Origin: Candidatus Bathyarchaeota archaeon
Lineage (GTDB): Archaea > Thermoproteota > Bathyarchaeia > Bathyarchaeales > WAQA01
Direction: 5' to 3'
Assembly (NCBI GenBank): GCA_015520475.1
Contig: WAQA01000171.1
Location: 1-13,892 of the forward strand
Length of the DNA stretch: 13,892 bases
The position numbers and the translations under genes were made by a program. Position 1 is the stretch's first letter. Each line of letters begins with the position of its first letter. A model generated the notes under the pieces. It searched no databases. It had not been told where the DNA came from and was given only the letters and a program-made list of their open reading frames with translations. Below, one piece after another: positions 6,231-13,759 of the stretch.

Positions 6231-6369
6231 ATGGAGAAGTTCAGTAGGAGGTTATCCCCATCATTCTCTTAGAGATCACTTCAGTCCTTCCATGTCTTGA
6301 CGTATAGAACTTCTCGTGAACTACCTTCCTATCGGAGGGGCTTTCTACTTCAGCGATAAGGCTTCAATT

Positions 6370-6386
6370 ACATAAAGTTTATAGCG
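6370..6386 (+). promoter_or_regulatory. Probable promoter of the NRDE-CoaBC gene
   Basis: ACATAAAGTTTATAGC has a TATA-like core (GTTTATAG, about 6377-6384). A transcript from about 6405 would have a leader of about 50 bases; GGTGA at 6441-6445 is the nearest ribosome-binding-like sequence, 12 bases before the ATG at 6458. Confidence 0.4.
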
Positions 6387-6457
6387 GTCGGAAACTAGAA
6401 AGAGAAGGGAGAGGCCCGATTAGAAGATTTCTTATACCATGCGGTGAGTGAACTGAG

Positions 6458-8422
6458 ATGTGCACTCTCATACTCCTATACAAGTTTGTAGAAGGTTTTC
6501 CGGTGGTGGCTATGCATAATAGATATGCTCCTCTAAAGTCGGTGGAGGAGCCGCCTAGATTATTGGATGGACCATTAAAGGTTTACTGCCCACTTGAATC
6601 ATCCTCCAATGGTACATGGATAGGATTTAATGAGGCTGGACTCTTCGCGGCCGTTACGGATCAGCATACCGATAATAGATATAGGCCATATAGGAGCAGA
6701 GGCCTCCTAATGCTTGATATTCTGAAGACATTTTCAGAGGCTGATGAGGGACTTGAACATCTTAAGAGAGAGCTGATTAAAGGTTATAGAAGAAGCAATT
6801 TCATATTGGCTGATTCGGAACATGCCTACCATATACTTCACGATGAGAGGTTAGAGGTTGAAGAGCTGGGTTCAGGAGCGCATATCTTCACAAACCTCAC
6901 AATAAGAGAGTGGATGAAGACGGATCAAATTCCACATGACAGACTTCTCCACGTTGAGAAGAGAAGAAGGAGAGCTCTCCATCTAGTAAGCAATATAAAA
7001 AGAGCGGATATAGATGGGATAATAGAGGAGCTTAAGGTTATAGCGTCGGATCACGGTGACGGAGAGGCTGGTAGAGGATCAATATGCTATCATAATGGTG
7101 TAGGCTGGTACATGTCTTCATCAACGATCATCGCCGTATCATCGGAGACTGTAAGGTCCAGAATATTTTATTGCCAAGAAAATCCATGTAGGAACCCATA
7201 CGTCGACTACAGCAATATATTATTGGATGGAGGGGGAGTTGAGGTAGCGGAGAAGACTGGAAAGCTCAGAGGTAGGAGGATTGCTCTCTGTCTAACTGGA
7301 AGCGTAGCTGCAATAGAAGCCCCGAAACTCGCTAGAGAGTTAAGGAGACATGGAGCTGACGTAACATGCTACATGACAGAGGCAGCGATGAATTATGGTG
7401 TAAGCCGAGAAGTTATGGAGTGGGCGACAGGTAAACCTGTCATCTCAAATCTTACAGGCGTAGCTGAGCATTTAACGCCCTATGACCTAGTCATCGTCTA
7501 TCCAGCTACATTGAATACTATAGGTAAGATAGCTCTCGGAATAGCTGATAATGCTGTAAGCACATTATGCGCCTCTACAAGACCATCAAAGCTCTTGATT
7601 GCGCCGGCCATGAATCTAAAATTGTATGAGAATAGAGCTTTAAAGAGGAATATTGAATGGCTTAGAGGGATGGGAGTAACATTTGTTGAGCCGAGGATCA
7701 GTGAGGGAATAGCGAAGATAGCGCATGTAGATACAGCCGTAGATTATGTTATCAGACAGTTATCCGACAGCAGACTCAAGGGAAGGAGGATACTCATATT
7801 GACAGGACCTACAAGATATGATCTTGATCCGGTAAGATATATATCGAATAAATCAACTGGAAGGCTAGGTTTATTCCTTGCAAAAGAGGCATTCCATAGG
7901 GGATGCGATGTCAAGGTTATATATGGCCCTGGAACCGTAAAGTTTCCAAGTCACATACCGGTTGTTAATGTCTACACGGTTGAAGATATGCTTAACGAAG
8001 CCCTAAATGAACTCGGAGAGAAGAGGTATGAAGCAGCAATATTCTCAGCCGCCATACTAGATTTTAAACCAGACATCTACATAGAGAGAAAAGTAAAGTC
8101 TAATGCTCCATGGAACGTGAAGCTCAGCCCTACAATTAAAGTTATAGAGGAGGTCTACAAGAGACATCCATATCTTAAGATAGTCGGATTCAAACTGGAG
8201 TATAATGTCTCAAAGGAGCAATTGATCAAGAGTGGACTTGAAGAGCTTAAAAGAATAAACGCTTCACTCGTCGTCGCTAATGATCTATCACGGATACGTG
8301 GAGACAGGCATGAAGCATATCTCATAGACGGCAGGGGAACAGTCATAGAATTTGATGGAACCAAAATGGAGCTTGCTCAGAGAATCTTTGATGTGCTTGA
8401 AAGGAAGATAATTCACAGTTAG
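6458..8422 (+). CDS. coaBC: Fusion: NRDE/TANGO2-like Ntn-hydrolase domain + bifunctional CoaBC
   Basis: 654 residues in two parts. Residues 1-258 resemble NRDE/TANGO2-family Ntn-hydrolases: Met-Cys start (C2 the would-be nucleophile after Met removal), HNR at 20-22 in place of the NRDE motif, NGTWIGFNEAGLFAAVT at 51-67, SRGLLM near 80-85, NFILAD at 114-119, and a C-terminal SSTIIAV strand. Residues 272-435 are CoaC, the FMN-dependent decarboxylase: LTGSVAA at 279-285, catalytic-type His H338 (EHLTPYD), YPATLNTIGKIALGIADN, and PAMN at 383-386. Residues 440-650 are CoaB, the phosphopantothenate-cysteine ligase: LTGPTRYDLDPVRYISNKS (448-466), AAILDFKP (531-538), VKSN, GFKLE and VAND (606-609). 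CoaBC turns 4'-phosphopantothenate plus cysteine into 4'-phosphopantetheine in CoA synthesis. The usual CoaC flap Cys is absent (EGIAKIA instead), which I believe is common in archaea. The join is in one uninterrupted frame. Confidence 0.9.
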   Translation: MCTLILLYKFVEGFPVVAMHNRYAPLKSVEEPPRLLDGPLKVYCPLESSSNGTWIGFNEAGLFAAVTDQHTDNRYRPYRSRGLLMLDILKTFSEADEGLEHLKRELIKGYRRSNFILADSEHAYHILHDERLEVEELGSGAHIFTNLTIREWMKTDQIPHDRLLHVEKRRRRALHLVSNIKRADIDGIIEELKVIASDHGDGEAGRGSICYHNGVGWYMSSSTIIAVSSETVRSRIFYCQENPCRNPYVDYSNILLDGGGVEVAEKTGKLRGRRIALCLTGSVAAIEAPKLARELRRHGADVTCYMTEAAMNYGVSREVMEWATGKPVISNLTGVAEHLTPYDLVIVYPATLNTIGKIALGIADNAVSTLCASTRPSKLLIAPAMNLKLYENRALKRNIEWLRGMGVTFVEPRISEGIAKIAHVDTAVDYVIRQLSDSRLKGRRILILTGPTRYDLDPVRYISNKSTGRLGLFLAKEAFHRGCDVKVIYGPGTVKFPSHIPVVNVYTVEDMLNEALNELGEKRYEAAIFSAAILDFKPDIYIERKVKSNAPWNVKLSPTIKVIEEVYKRHPYLKIVGFKLEYNVSKEQLIKSGLEELKRINASLVVANDLSRIRGDRHEAYLIDGRGTVIEFDGTKMELAQRIFDVLERKIIHS

Positions 8423-8484
8423 ATTATTGGAGTATTTGAGGATTGGATAATGCAGAAAGGTATGAGACTCCCTATTATCCCTAC

Positions 8485-8563
8485 TAGTTTTTAGAATTGT
8501 ATAACAGAAAACGTTAATTGTACATCTCCACAAAAATGGAATGTTCTTTTTCTATAAAAAATG
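8485..8563. terminator. Bidirectional T-tract termination zone between convergent genes
   Basis: Between the convergent CoaBC and membrane-protein genes the plus strand has TTTTT at 8488-8492 and 8547-8551, and the minus strand has TTTTTT at 8561-8556, 20 bases past the membrane-protein stop. These fit archaeal intrinsic termination for both transcripts. No gene in the 158-base gap. Confidence 0.45.
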
Positions 8564-8580
8564 GGAAGATGAGAGGATGC

Positions 8581-10533
8581 TTATCCGCCAGCTATCACAG
8601 TTCCCAGACCTGACAGGAAGCCTAACGCTGCAATACCCACGTATATACCAGCCATCAGCGGTATCATAACCTCTTGATGGAACTTTGTGCCGAGATACTT
8701 GAAGACGAAACCTTTGATTATCGTCGCTATTATGATAGAGTATATTGATATGTAGTTCATGTACCATGGGCCGAAGCTGAAGGGAACCCAAACGAATGGG
8801 TTGAAGAAGAACCAAGCCCATCTTGACCTAGCGTACATCACTGCCCCGACTAATATAAGCGATATTATGTAGCTTCCCCAGTACATTGAAGCGTCAGCTG
8901 GAACATCACCCCACGGCCTGAAAGCCGCTGGCAATCCGGCAGTTATTCTCTGTACAGCCGCTCCTCCCTGACCCTTCTCCAGACCTCCGAATGCATAGTT
9001 TAGCCAGACATGCTGGAACGGTGCCACGATTGAGACAAGCACCGCTATTATAAGCATAGCCTTCAGAAGCTCTGAGAAGTTGGTTTTTGTGTAGCTGGCT
9101 AGACGGAATGTCTGGGCAGGACCTAAAGTTGAGCTGACATCCCATGAGTTTGAGTACATCAGTGAGCTCATCCAGCCCCATGGATGAGTGCCTCTCGGCG
9201 CATCTGCTCCTCCAGCTATGGCTTGGCCAATACCATATATTATTGGACGGGTAGGTACGGAGAAGTGATAGGCAAACCAGAGACCTCCCCACCAGATCAA
9301 GGTTACGCTGAACAACAACATGAAGATAACGTAGACTATTGAGTATGCTGGGCCAACGATAGCCGCTAATGTTCCCGTGAATATGACGAAGCCAACTATT
9401 GTTATTATCCACACGTTCCTGTAATTGAAGACCCCTGTCTCCTCTGGAAGCCTCTTCCTGCCGATAGCTGACTGTATTGTATCCCTTATTATTGGCCATG
9501 CAAACACTATCACGAATATGGCGAAGGCAAGGCCCATTGGATCAGTCCAGAAGAACATCCACTTTGCTCTTCTCATCAGATGTATGTACACTTGACCCTT
9601 TGACCATGGGATCCCAGCGGCTACAAGTATTGGCGGTAGAATGTACATGAGGAAGATTCCCCATATGGATGCTGAGAGGCCCATGTCATAGGGGATCAAG
9701 TATCCTAAGACGAATCTTGAGAGGTAGAAGTTGACTTGTGTGAAGGCTCCTGGAATGACATCCTGTATGCCTGGATAGGTCTGGGTTGGGAATGCAAGGA
9801 ACAGGTATGTTAGCGGCGGCCTTACATCCATCTTGAAGTTAAACATTAGCACATAGCGCAGTGAATACCAGAACCCTATGGCAATCCCGACCCATAACCA
9901 CTTTAGTTTTGTGAATGATTCTACAAGGCCTACCTCTAGAATCCTGATGCCCTGGTATAGTGACAGCATATACGGGAACGGTAGGGCTTCCACTTCAATA
10001 TATCTCTTCATGAATATTGTTGAGAAGCCTATGTTAAGCAGTGTTAGACCTATCAATAGCACAACCCAGAATGATAATATTGGAACCCACATGCCCCAAG
10101 GTATCGGTCCACCGACGTAGAATCCTTCTAGAGCCTTCGGATCGGTGGATGGTGTGAGCCATGATGGAACATACGGCCTTGCCTGGGCGTATCTGTCATA
10201 ATAGAAGATGTGAACAAACGGCGGTATGAATGAGCCTGTTGTTATTGTCTGGAACATGTATGTCAAGATCACCGCTGAAGAGATTATCGTCATCTCCTGC
10301 GGTGAGAACCGTAGACTCGGGGATACCCTGGATAATGCCGCTAGGATAACTATTAGAACGAATGTGAAGCCTAGGGGCTCTATCCATGTATAGGCTCCAG
10401 CCCAGTTATAGCCGAATGCTCCATAGCCCCATTCGTTTACCATGCTCACGGTGAGCGTTAATATGACGGTGAGAATCAGCGTCTTAGTGGTTAATACTTT
10501 CGGTATAACCTCTTTTACACCTTCGGAACTCAA
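8581..10533 (-). CDS. Polytopic membrane protein, DUF6785/DUF6784-like (OPT-like putative transporter)
   Basis: 650 residues with roughly 14-16 hydrophobic segments, so an integral inner-membrane protein; no large soluble domain. The layout (an early TM pair, FSPQEMTIISSAVILTYMF at about 77-95, long PFVHIFYYDRYAQ loop, KRYIEVEALPFPYMLSL, and a C-terminal block with NPFVWVPFSFGPWYM followed by IIKGFVFKYLGTKFHQEVMIPLMAG split over the last helices) resembles the DUF6785/DUF6784 proteins common in Planctomycetes and some archaea, which recall oligopeptide-transporter (OPT) proteins. Transport is inferred from fold, and the substrate is unknown. The start is TTG at 10533-10531, with GTGATATC just upstream; no in-frame ATG lies near. 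The neighbouring hydrolases suggest peptide or sugar-derivative uptake, but it is transcribed alone. Confidence 0.7.
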   Translation of the reverse strand: MSSEGVKEVIPKVLTTKTLILTVILTLTVSMVNEWGYGAFGYNWAGAYTWIEPLGFTFVLIVILAALSRVSPSLRFSPQEMTIISSAVILTYMFQTITTGSFIPPFVHIFYYDRYAQARPYVPSWLTPSTDPKALEGFYVGGPIPWGMWVPILSFWVVLLIGLTLLNIGFSTIFMKRYIEVEALPFPYMLSLYQGIRILEVGLVESFTKLKWLWVGIAIGFWYSLRYVLMFNFKMDVRPPLTYLFLAFPTQTYPGIQDVIPGAFTQVNFYLSRFVLGYLIPYDMGLSASIWGIFLMYILPPILVAAGIPWSKGQVYIHLMRRAKWMFFWTDPMGLAFAIFVIVFAWPIIRDTIQSAIGRKRLPEETGVFNYRNVWIITIVGFVIFTGTLAAIVGPAYSIVYVIFMLLFSVTLIWWGGLWFAYHFSVPTRPIIYGIGQAIAGGADAPRGTHPWGWMSSLMYSNSWDVSSTLGPAQTFRLASYTKTNFSELLKAMLIIAVLVSIVAPFQHVWLNYAFGGLEKGQGGAAVQRITAGLPAAFRPWGDVPADASMYWGSYIISLILVGAVMYARSRWAWFFFNPFVWVPFSFGPWYMNYISIYSIIIATIIKGFVFKYLGTKFHQEVMIPLMAGIYVGIAALGFLSGLGTVIAGG

Positions 10534-10577
10534 GATATCACATCCATCATTCTTCAGTGTTTATTATTATTTTTGCA

Positions 10578-10600
10578 ATGATTATTTAAGCTTTATGCGT
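10578..10600 (-). promoter_or_regulatory. Probable promoter of the membrane-protein gene
   Basis: Minus strand GCATAAAGCTTAAATAATC (10598 to 10580) has a BRE-like AAAGC and TATA-like TTAAATAA centred near 10585. The predicted start near 10559 leaves a leader of about 26 bases before the TTG at 10533. Confidence 0.5.
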
Positions 10601-10767
10601 TTAACAGCTAAAATTTTAATGGAATAATAAATGTTATAGAGTGGAAAATAAAAAATCCGCTTATAAAATGGGAGGAATTATTTGATTAACTCCGTTCCTC
10701 AATTATTTATTTTCAGCCGCCAAGAATATAGAGATGATGCTGGGTCGAGGCGTTCTGGCAGGCATAA

Positions 10768-10962
10768 TTGAGCAACATAACGATTAGGATGACTGTTAGA
10801 TACGGCAATTCTATTGAGGATCCATTCTTTGTAGAAGATGGTAATAGAGGACGACATATAGAGGATCTAAACGGGATAAAAAGAATTTTGGAGCATGGTT
10901 ACCTCTACCATATGAAGAAACTGTTAAGGCGCTTCTCTTTTAAGTTTATATTTTGGGAATGA
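10768..10962 (+). CDS. Doubtful small ORF, 64 codons, unknown
   Basis: Frame from TTG 10768 (or ATG 10789, 57 codons). The product begins acidic (EDPFFVEDGNRGRHIEDLNG) and ends basic and hydrophobic (KKLLRRFSFKFIFWE). No family is recognised and no ribosome binding site precedes either start; its only support is the TTGA overlap with the stop of a 29-codon upstream frame that has a good GGGAGG site. It may be a gene remnant or chance. Confidence 0.18.
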   Translation: MSNITIRMTVRYGNSIEDPFFVEDGNRGRHIEDLNGIKRILEHGYLYHMKKLLRRFSFKFIFWE

Positions 10963-11034
10963 TCTTTATGGTGCTTCACATCTCTCGTCTGCATCTCTCA
11001 ACTTTAGGATTATAGAATTGACATGATATGCTTC

Positions 11035-13635
11035 CTAGCCTCTAACCTTATCCTGTTCAGTAAGCCTCCAGTTCTTATCGAAGAATCCGGCAGCCAGATA
11101 TCCTTTTACGCCATCCTTTATGATTGACTTGTTAAAGATAACGTAATCCGGCAGCATCGTCCATCCACTATATATCATCTTGAAGTTTTCCATTCCATTG
11201 GCTGCTGTAGATGCATTGAGTAGAATGTATCGTCTAGGATTCAGCGGGTTAGGATATATCATCGCAAGAGAGAGATCGTCACCGTCCAATCTTCTGGATC
11301 CAAGATATATACTGGCTTCTCTAACCTTTATGGGCAATTCATCATCAACTCTTTCAGAGATTATGTTCGTCTCAGAGCCACCGAAGAGGACAACGTTATA
11401 TTGCATTATGTCCATAACTGATATGTTGATGTCTGCTTTGATTTGACAGTCTCCATTTGCATATGTCTTCCACCATCCAGCAATGTTATAGGCTGCTCTT
11501 CTATTCGCCTCCAACCAGTTTTCATCACCTTTGGATCCCCATACTATGACGAATGGACTGTTGAAAGCGTCCATTATAGGGCCGAAGAGGCATCGTTTCT
11601 TCCTTAAACCATCCAAGCTGGCTGGATCATATATTATATTCCTTATTCCATTCTCTGTGATTATCGCCCATAGAGGAGGAGAAGATGCTTCCATCTCAGG
11701 GTTTAGGAGGAGCATATACTCTACCGTCTTATCCATCGTATTCTGCAGGGCTCTTAACGTTATCTTTCCGCATCCACCTCGTCTAGGTATTTGATCAATA
11801 TATAATTTAGATCCGTCAGTAATTATTGTCAGCGGCTTCTCTAGATTAATGCCCATATCCTCTGTAAGCGTTAGAGTGTATTGGGTGATGTTCTCAGTCT
11901 TGACCTTAATGACATTACCATCATGGACTTCAGCCATTATTCTAGCAGTCTCGTATATTCTGTTCATCTCGTCAATCTCAACCCAGTAGGCCCGATTGAA
12001 CCTTAAACTGTTTGTTTTATAGTGGACTCTTCGGGGGTAACGTCTCCTTCTGTATTTATGGAAGAATCTTGTGATTATGGGTCTGTCTATGCATTCATTT
12101 CCCCACCAAGGCCTATTCGAAGCGCTCCATGTATGACCTTTACCTGGAACCTCATCATACTCAACTGTATAACCTAATTTCTTAAGGGCTGCAACGATTC
12201 TCCGTGAGTGTTCAACGTGAACTATCTTGTCATCTGAACCATGAGATACGAAGACTGGGAGGTTAAGCGCGTTCTCAACAAGATACATGGGACTGTTCTC
12301 ATCAATTATCTTCCATAACCATTCAGGGATCTCCTCACCTTCAGCCTTTAATCTTTCCAGTCTAAGACGATAGTCTGTCCCGGCTGAGAGAGGCGCTATT
12401 GCAGCCCACATATCCGGTTTATGTAGGCCGAGATACCACGTTCCACTTCCACCCATACTATGCCCAGTTAGATATATTCTATCCTCATCAATATTATAGC
12501 ATCTCTTGACGGCTTCTATCACTTCCAGGACGTCTCGTTCACCGATCTCTCTATATGGAACCTCGCCTCTTGCATAGACACCCGCGATGATACACCATTC
12601 TTTCAACGTGTACGATCCTATTGCCCATCCTCCCTTATAACCGTGAAGAACAACGATTAGTGGATAGGATCTGTTCTTATCATAGGATGTCGGTATATAT
12701 AGGCCGAACGGCTGGATTGAACCGTCAACCTTGGAGCGGTATGTAGTGATGAACCATTCTTCACGGCTTCTAATAGTTGGCTCTAGACATATCTCCTGTA
12801 TCTCCCCATCAGCCTCAACAGATAATTTTAATTCAAGGTTTTCATTTGGATTTACTTCATGCTTTGTACTTATCCAGAAGGGTATTCTCCGCCATTCACT
12901 TGGATCAAGTCCTTCCGCCTTACTGATGCTTTGATTAAAGAGGTTAGTCTCATCAACTTTTATTTGGATTGAGGATATTCTCTGTTCTGTTATGTTCATG
13001 ATGGGGATGCTTGCCCAAGCATTAATCTTCTCTCCGACTCTTAGATGCGGGATTATAGCTCCAGCCTTATTAACGAAAAGTTTCGTTCCAGGTTTGAAGT
13101 ATTGGAGATAGAAGCCCCAACCTCCACCGTAACGGGCAACCTTAACCAGAATCTTATTGAGACCACCCTTTAAATCTGCGGTGAACATATCCTGTCCAGG
13201 ACGTGGAGACCGCCCTATCTTGTTATGATGGACAAGTTCTCCGTTAAGCCAGACCATCACCGAGTCTTCGCTTCCTAGGAGGAAGACCGCCCTCTTCGGC
13301 TCATCACATTTAATTGTCGTGAAGGCATAGGCTACGCCTCCCTTTAGACGCCAGAACTCAACGAATGGTTCACCAAATACCTTAACAAAGTTCACGAATC
13401 CGTTTGGTTCAGCAGTATACCTTCTCCATTGAACCCTTCCAGAGTTTACGCAGCTACTCGGATGGAAAAGCCCTTCTCTAGGCTCTATATTAGATTCTCC
13501 ACCAGCATCCTTTAGGAAGTCTATATAGAAGGAGTCTCTTCCACTTGGGTGGGGGCCTATCTTCGGGAACGGACCGCACACAAGCCAGTCAACTATGAAA
13601 CCCTTTTCAACTGCCGGATGATGTTTATTCTCCAT
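11035..13635 (-). CDS. Large multidomain esterase / prolyl-oligopeptidase-like alpha/beta hydrolase
   Basis: 866 residues from ATG 13635. No signal peptide or membrane segment is visible. Order: an N-terminal beta-sandwich (about 1-190, with SEDSVMVWLNGELVHHNK, a carbohydrate-binding/PA14-like pattern, and LNKILVKVARYGGGWGFYLQY), a linker beta domain (about 195-290), a catalytic alpha/beta hydrolase (about 300-530) with oxyanion LHGYKGG, nucleophile G-H-S-M-G (S393), acid D469 in HGSDDKIV, and H501 in GKGHTW, and a C-terminal domain of about 300 residues including FGPIMDAFNSPFVIVWG and MIYPNPLNPRRYILLN. Similar large hydrolases occur in Planctomycetes and Acidobacteria; the substrate (polysaccharide esters or peptides) is unknown. 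The reading frame stays open to a TTG at 13698, but the TATA box lies within that extension, so the ATG at 13635, with GGAGAG upstream, is chosen. Transcribed alone, divergent from the transposase. Confidence 0.8.
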   Translation of the reverse strand: MENKHHPAVEKGFIVDWLVCGPFPKIGPHPSGRDSFYIDFLKDAGGESNIEPREGLFHPSSCVNSGRVQWRRYTAEPNGFVNFVKVFGEPFVEFWRLKGGVAYAFTTIKCDEPKRAVFLLGSEDSVMVWLNGELVHHNKIGRSPRPGQDMFTADLKGGLNKILVKVARYGGGWGFYLQYFKPGTKLFVNKAGAIIPHLRVGEKINAWASIPIMNITEQRISSIQIKVDETNLFNQSISKAEGLDPSEWRRIPFWISTKHEVNPNENLELKLSVEADGEIQEICLEPTIRSREEWFITTYRSKVDGSIQPFGLYIPTSYDKNRSYPLIVVLHGYKGGWAIGSYTLKEWCIIAGVYARGEVPYREIGERDVLEVIEAVKRCYNIDEDRIYLTGHSMGGSGTWYLGLHKPDMWAAIAPLSAGTDYRLRLERLKAEGEEIPEWLWKIIDENSPMYLVENALNLPVFVSHGSDDKIVHVEHSRRIVAALKKLGYTVEYDEVPGKGHTWSASNRPWWGNECIDRPIITRFFHKYRRRRYPRRVHYKTNSLRFNRAYWVEIDEMNRIYETARIMAEVHDGNVIKVKTENITQYTLTLTEDMGINLEKPLTIITDGSKLYIDQIPRRGGCGKITLRALQNTMDKTVEYMLLLNPEMEASSPPLWAIITENGIRNIIYDPASLDGLRKKRCLFGPIMDAFNSPFVIVWGSKGDENWLEANRRAAYNIAGWWKTYANGDCQIKADINISVMDIMQYNVVLFGGSETNIISERVDDELPIKVREASIYLGSRRLDGDDLSLAMIYPNPLNPRRYILLNASTAANGMENFKMIYSGWTMLPDYVIFNKSIIKDGVKGYLAAGFFDKNWRLTEQDKVRG

Positions 13636-13646
13636 AATATAATACT

Positions 13647-13662
13647 CTCCAGTTAAATGGAG
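13647..13662. repeat. 5-bp inverted repeat over the esterase leader
   Basis: CTCCA at 13647-13651 and TGGAG at 13658-13662 are reverse complements six bases apart. In the minus-strand message, one arm contains the GGAG of the ribosome binding site, so the hairpin could mask it if the transcript starts far enough upstream. Short, and may be chance. Confidence 0.25.
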
Positions 13663-13675
13663 CATGCCTCTATCT

Positions 13676-13696
13676 ATTTTATAAATCTTTTCAATC
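13676..13696 (-). promoter_or_regulatory. Strong BRE/TATA promoter of the large esterase gene
   Basis: Minus strand GAAAAGATTTATAAAATAG (13694 to 13676) is the clearest BRE+TATA in the window. Transcription about 25 bases downstream (near 13657) puts the ATG at 13635 about 22 bases into the message, with GGAGAG in between, and excludes the upstream TTG at 13698 as the start. Confidence 0.6.
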
Positions 13697-13721
13697 AAAG
13701 GATGGCTCTGTTACTTTAAGT

Positions 13722-13733
13722 GGGAGTTCTCCC
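13722..13733. repeat. Inverted repeat GGGAG-TT-CTCCC near the transposon left end
   Basis: A 5-bp exact dyad with a two-base centre, 27 bases before the transposase ATG. It may belong to the left terminal region of the insertion sequence. The element's other end lies outside the window, so terminal repeats cannot be matched. Confidence 0.3.
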
Positions 13734-13759
13734 TTTGGATGGTTTTGGAGGTGGTATCT

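Larger units (their letters stand above)
6119..6457. other. 339-base spacer between mrp and the NRDE-CoaBC gene
   Basis: No gene or known RNA is recognisable here on either strand; the longest frames from ATG are under about 15 codons. It holds a T-run at 6195-6201 (TTTTTT) that may end the mrp transcript, an exact inverted repeat at 6207-6230, and the promoter of the downstream gene near 6373-6385. The length is greater than the other spacers in the window apart from 10534-11034. Confidence 0.5.
10534..11034. other. 501-base AT-rich region without a convincing gene
   Basis: The left 200 bases are strongly AT-rich and hold the membrane-protein promoter (minus strand) and a good plus-strand TATA-like element TCCGCTTATAAAATG at 10656-10670. 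A GGGAGG at 10670-10675 stands six bases before a TTG at 10682 that opens a 29-codon frame, which ends by overlapping the TTG of the next frame (10768-10962). Neither is recognised. The region may be a decayed gene, a small-protein locus, or spacer. Confidence 0.4.

Noticed and set aside
6226..6270. C/D-box small RNA suggested by GATGATGG
   Set aside because: No matching D box (CTGA) at suitable distance and no C'/D' pair.
8906..9499. 197-codon open frame on the minus strand inside the membrane-protein gene
   Set aside because: It is another frame of the same strand, lacks any family motif, and the overlapping 650-residue frame has clear membrane-protein character.
10731..10775. C/D-box small RNA suggested by AGATGATGC
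   Set aside because: Only a partial C box and no CTGA downstream.
13636..13698. TTG 13698 as start of the large esterase
   Set aside because: The strongest promoter element lies inside this extension, so the TTG would not be on the transcript.
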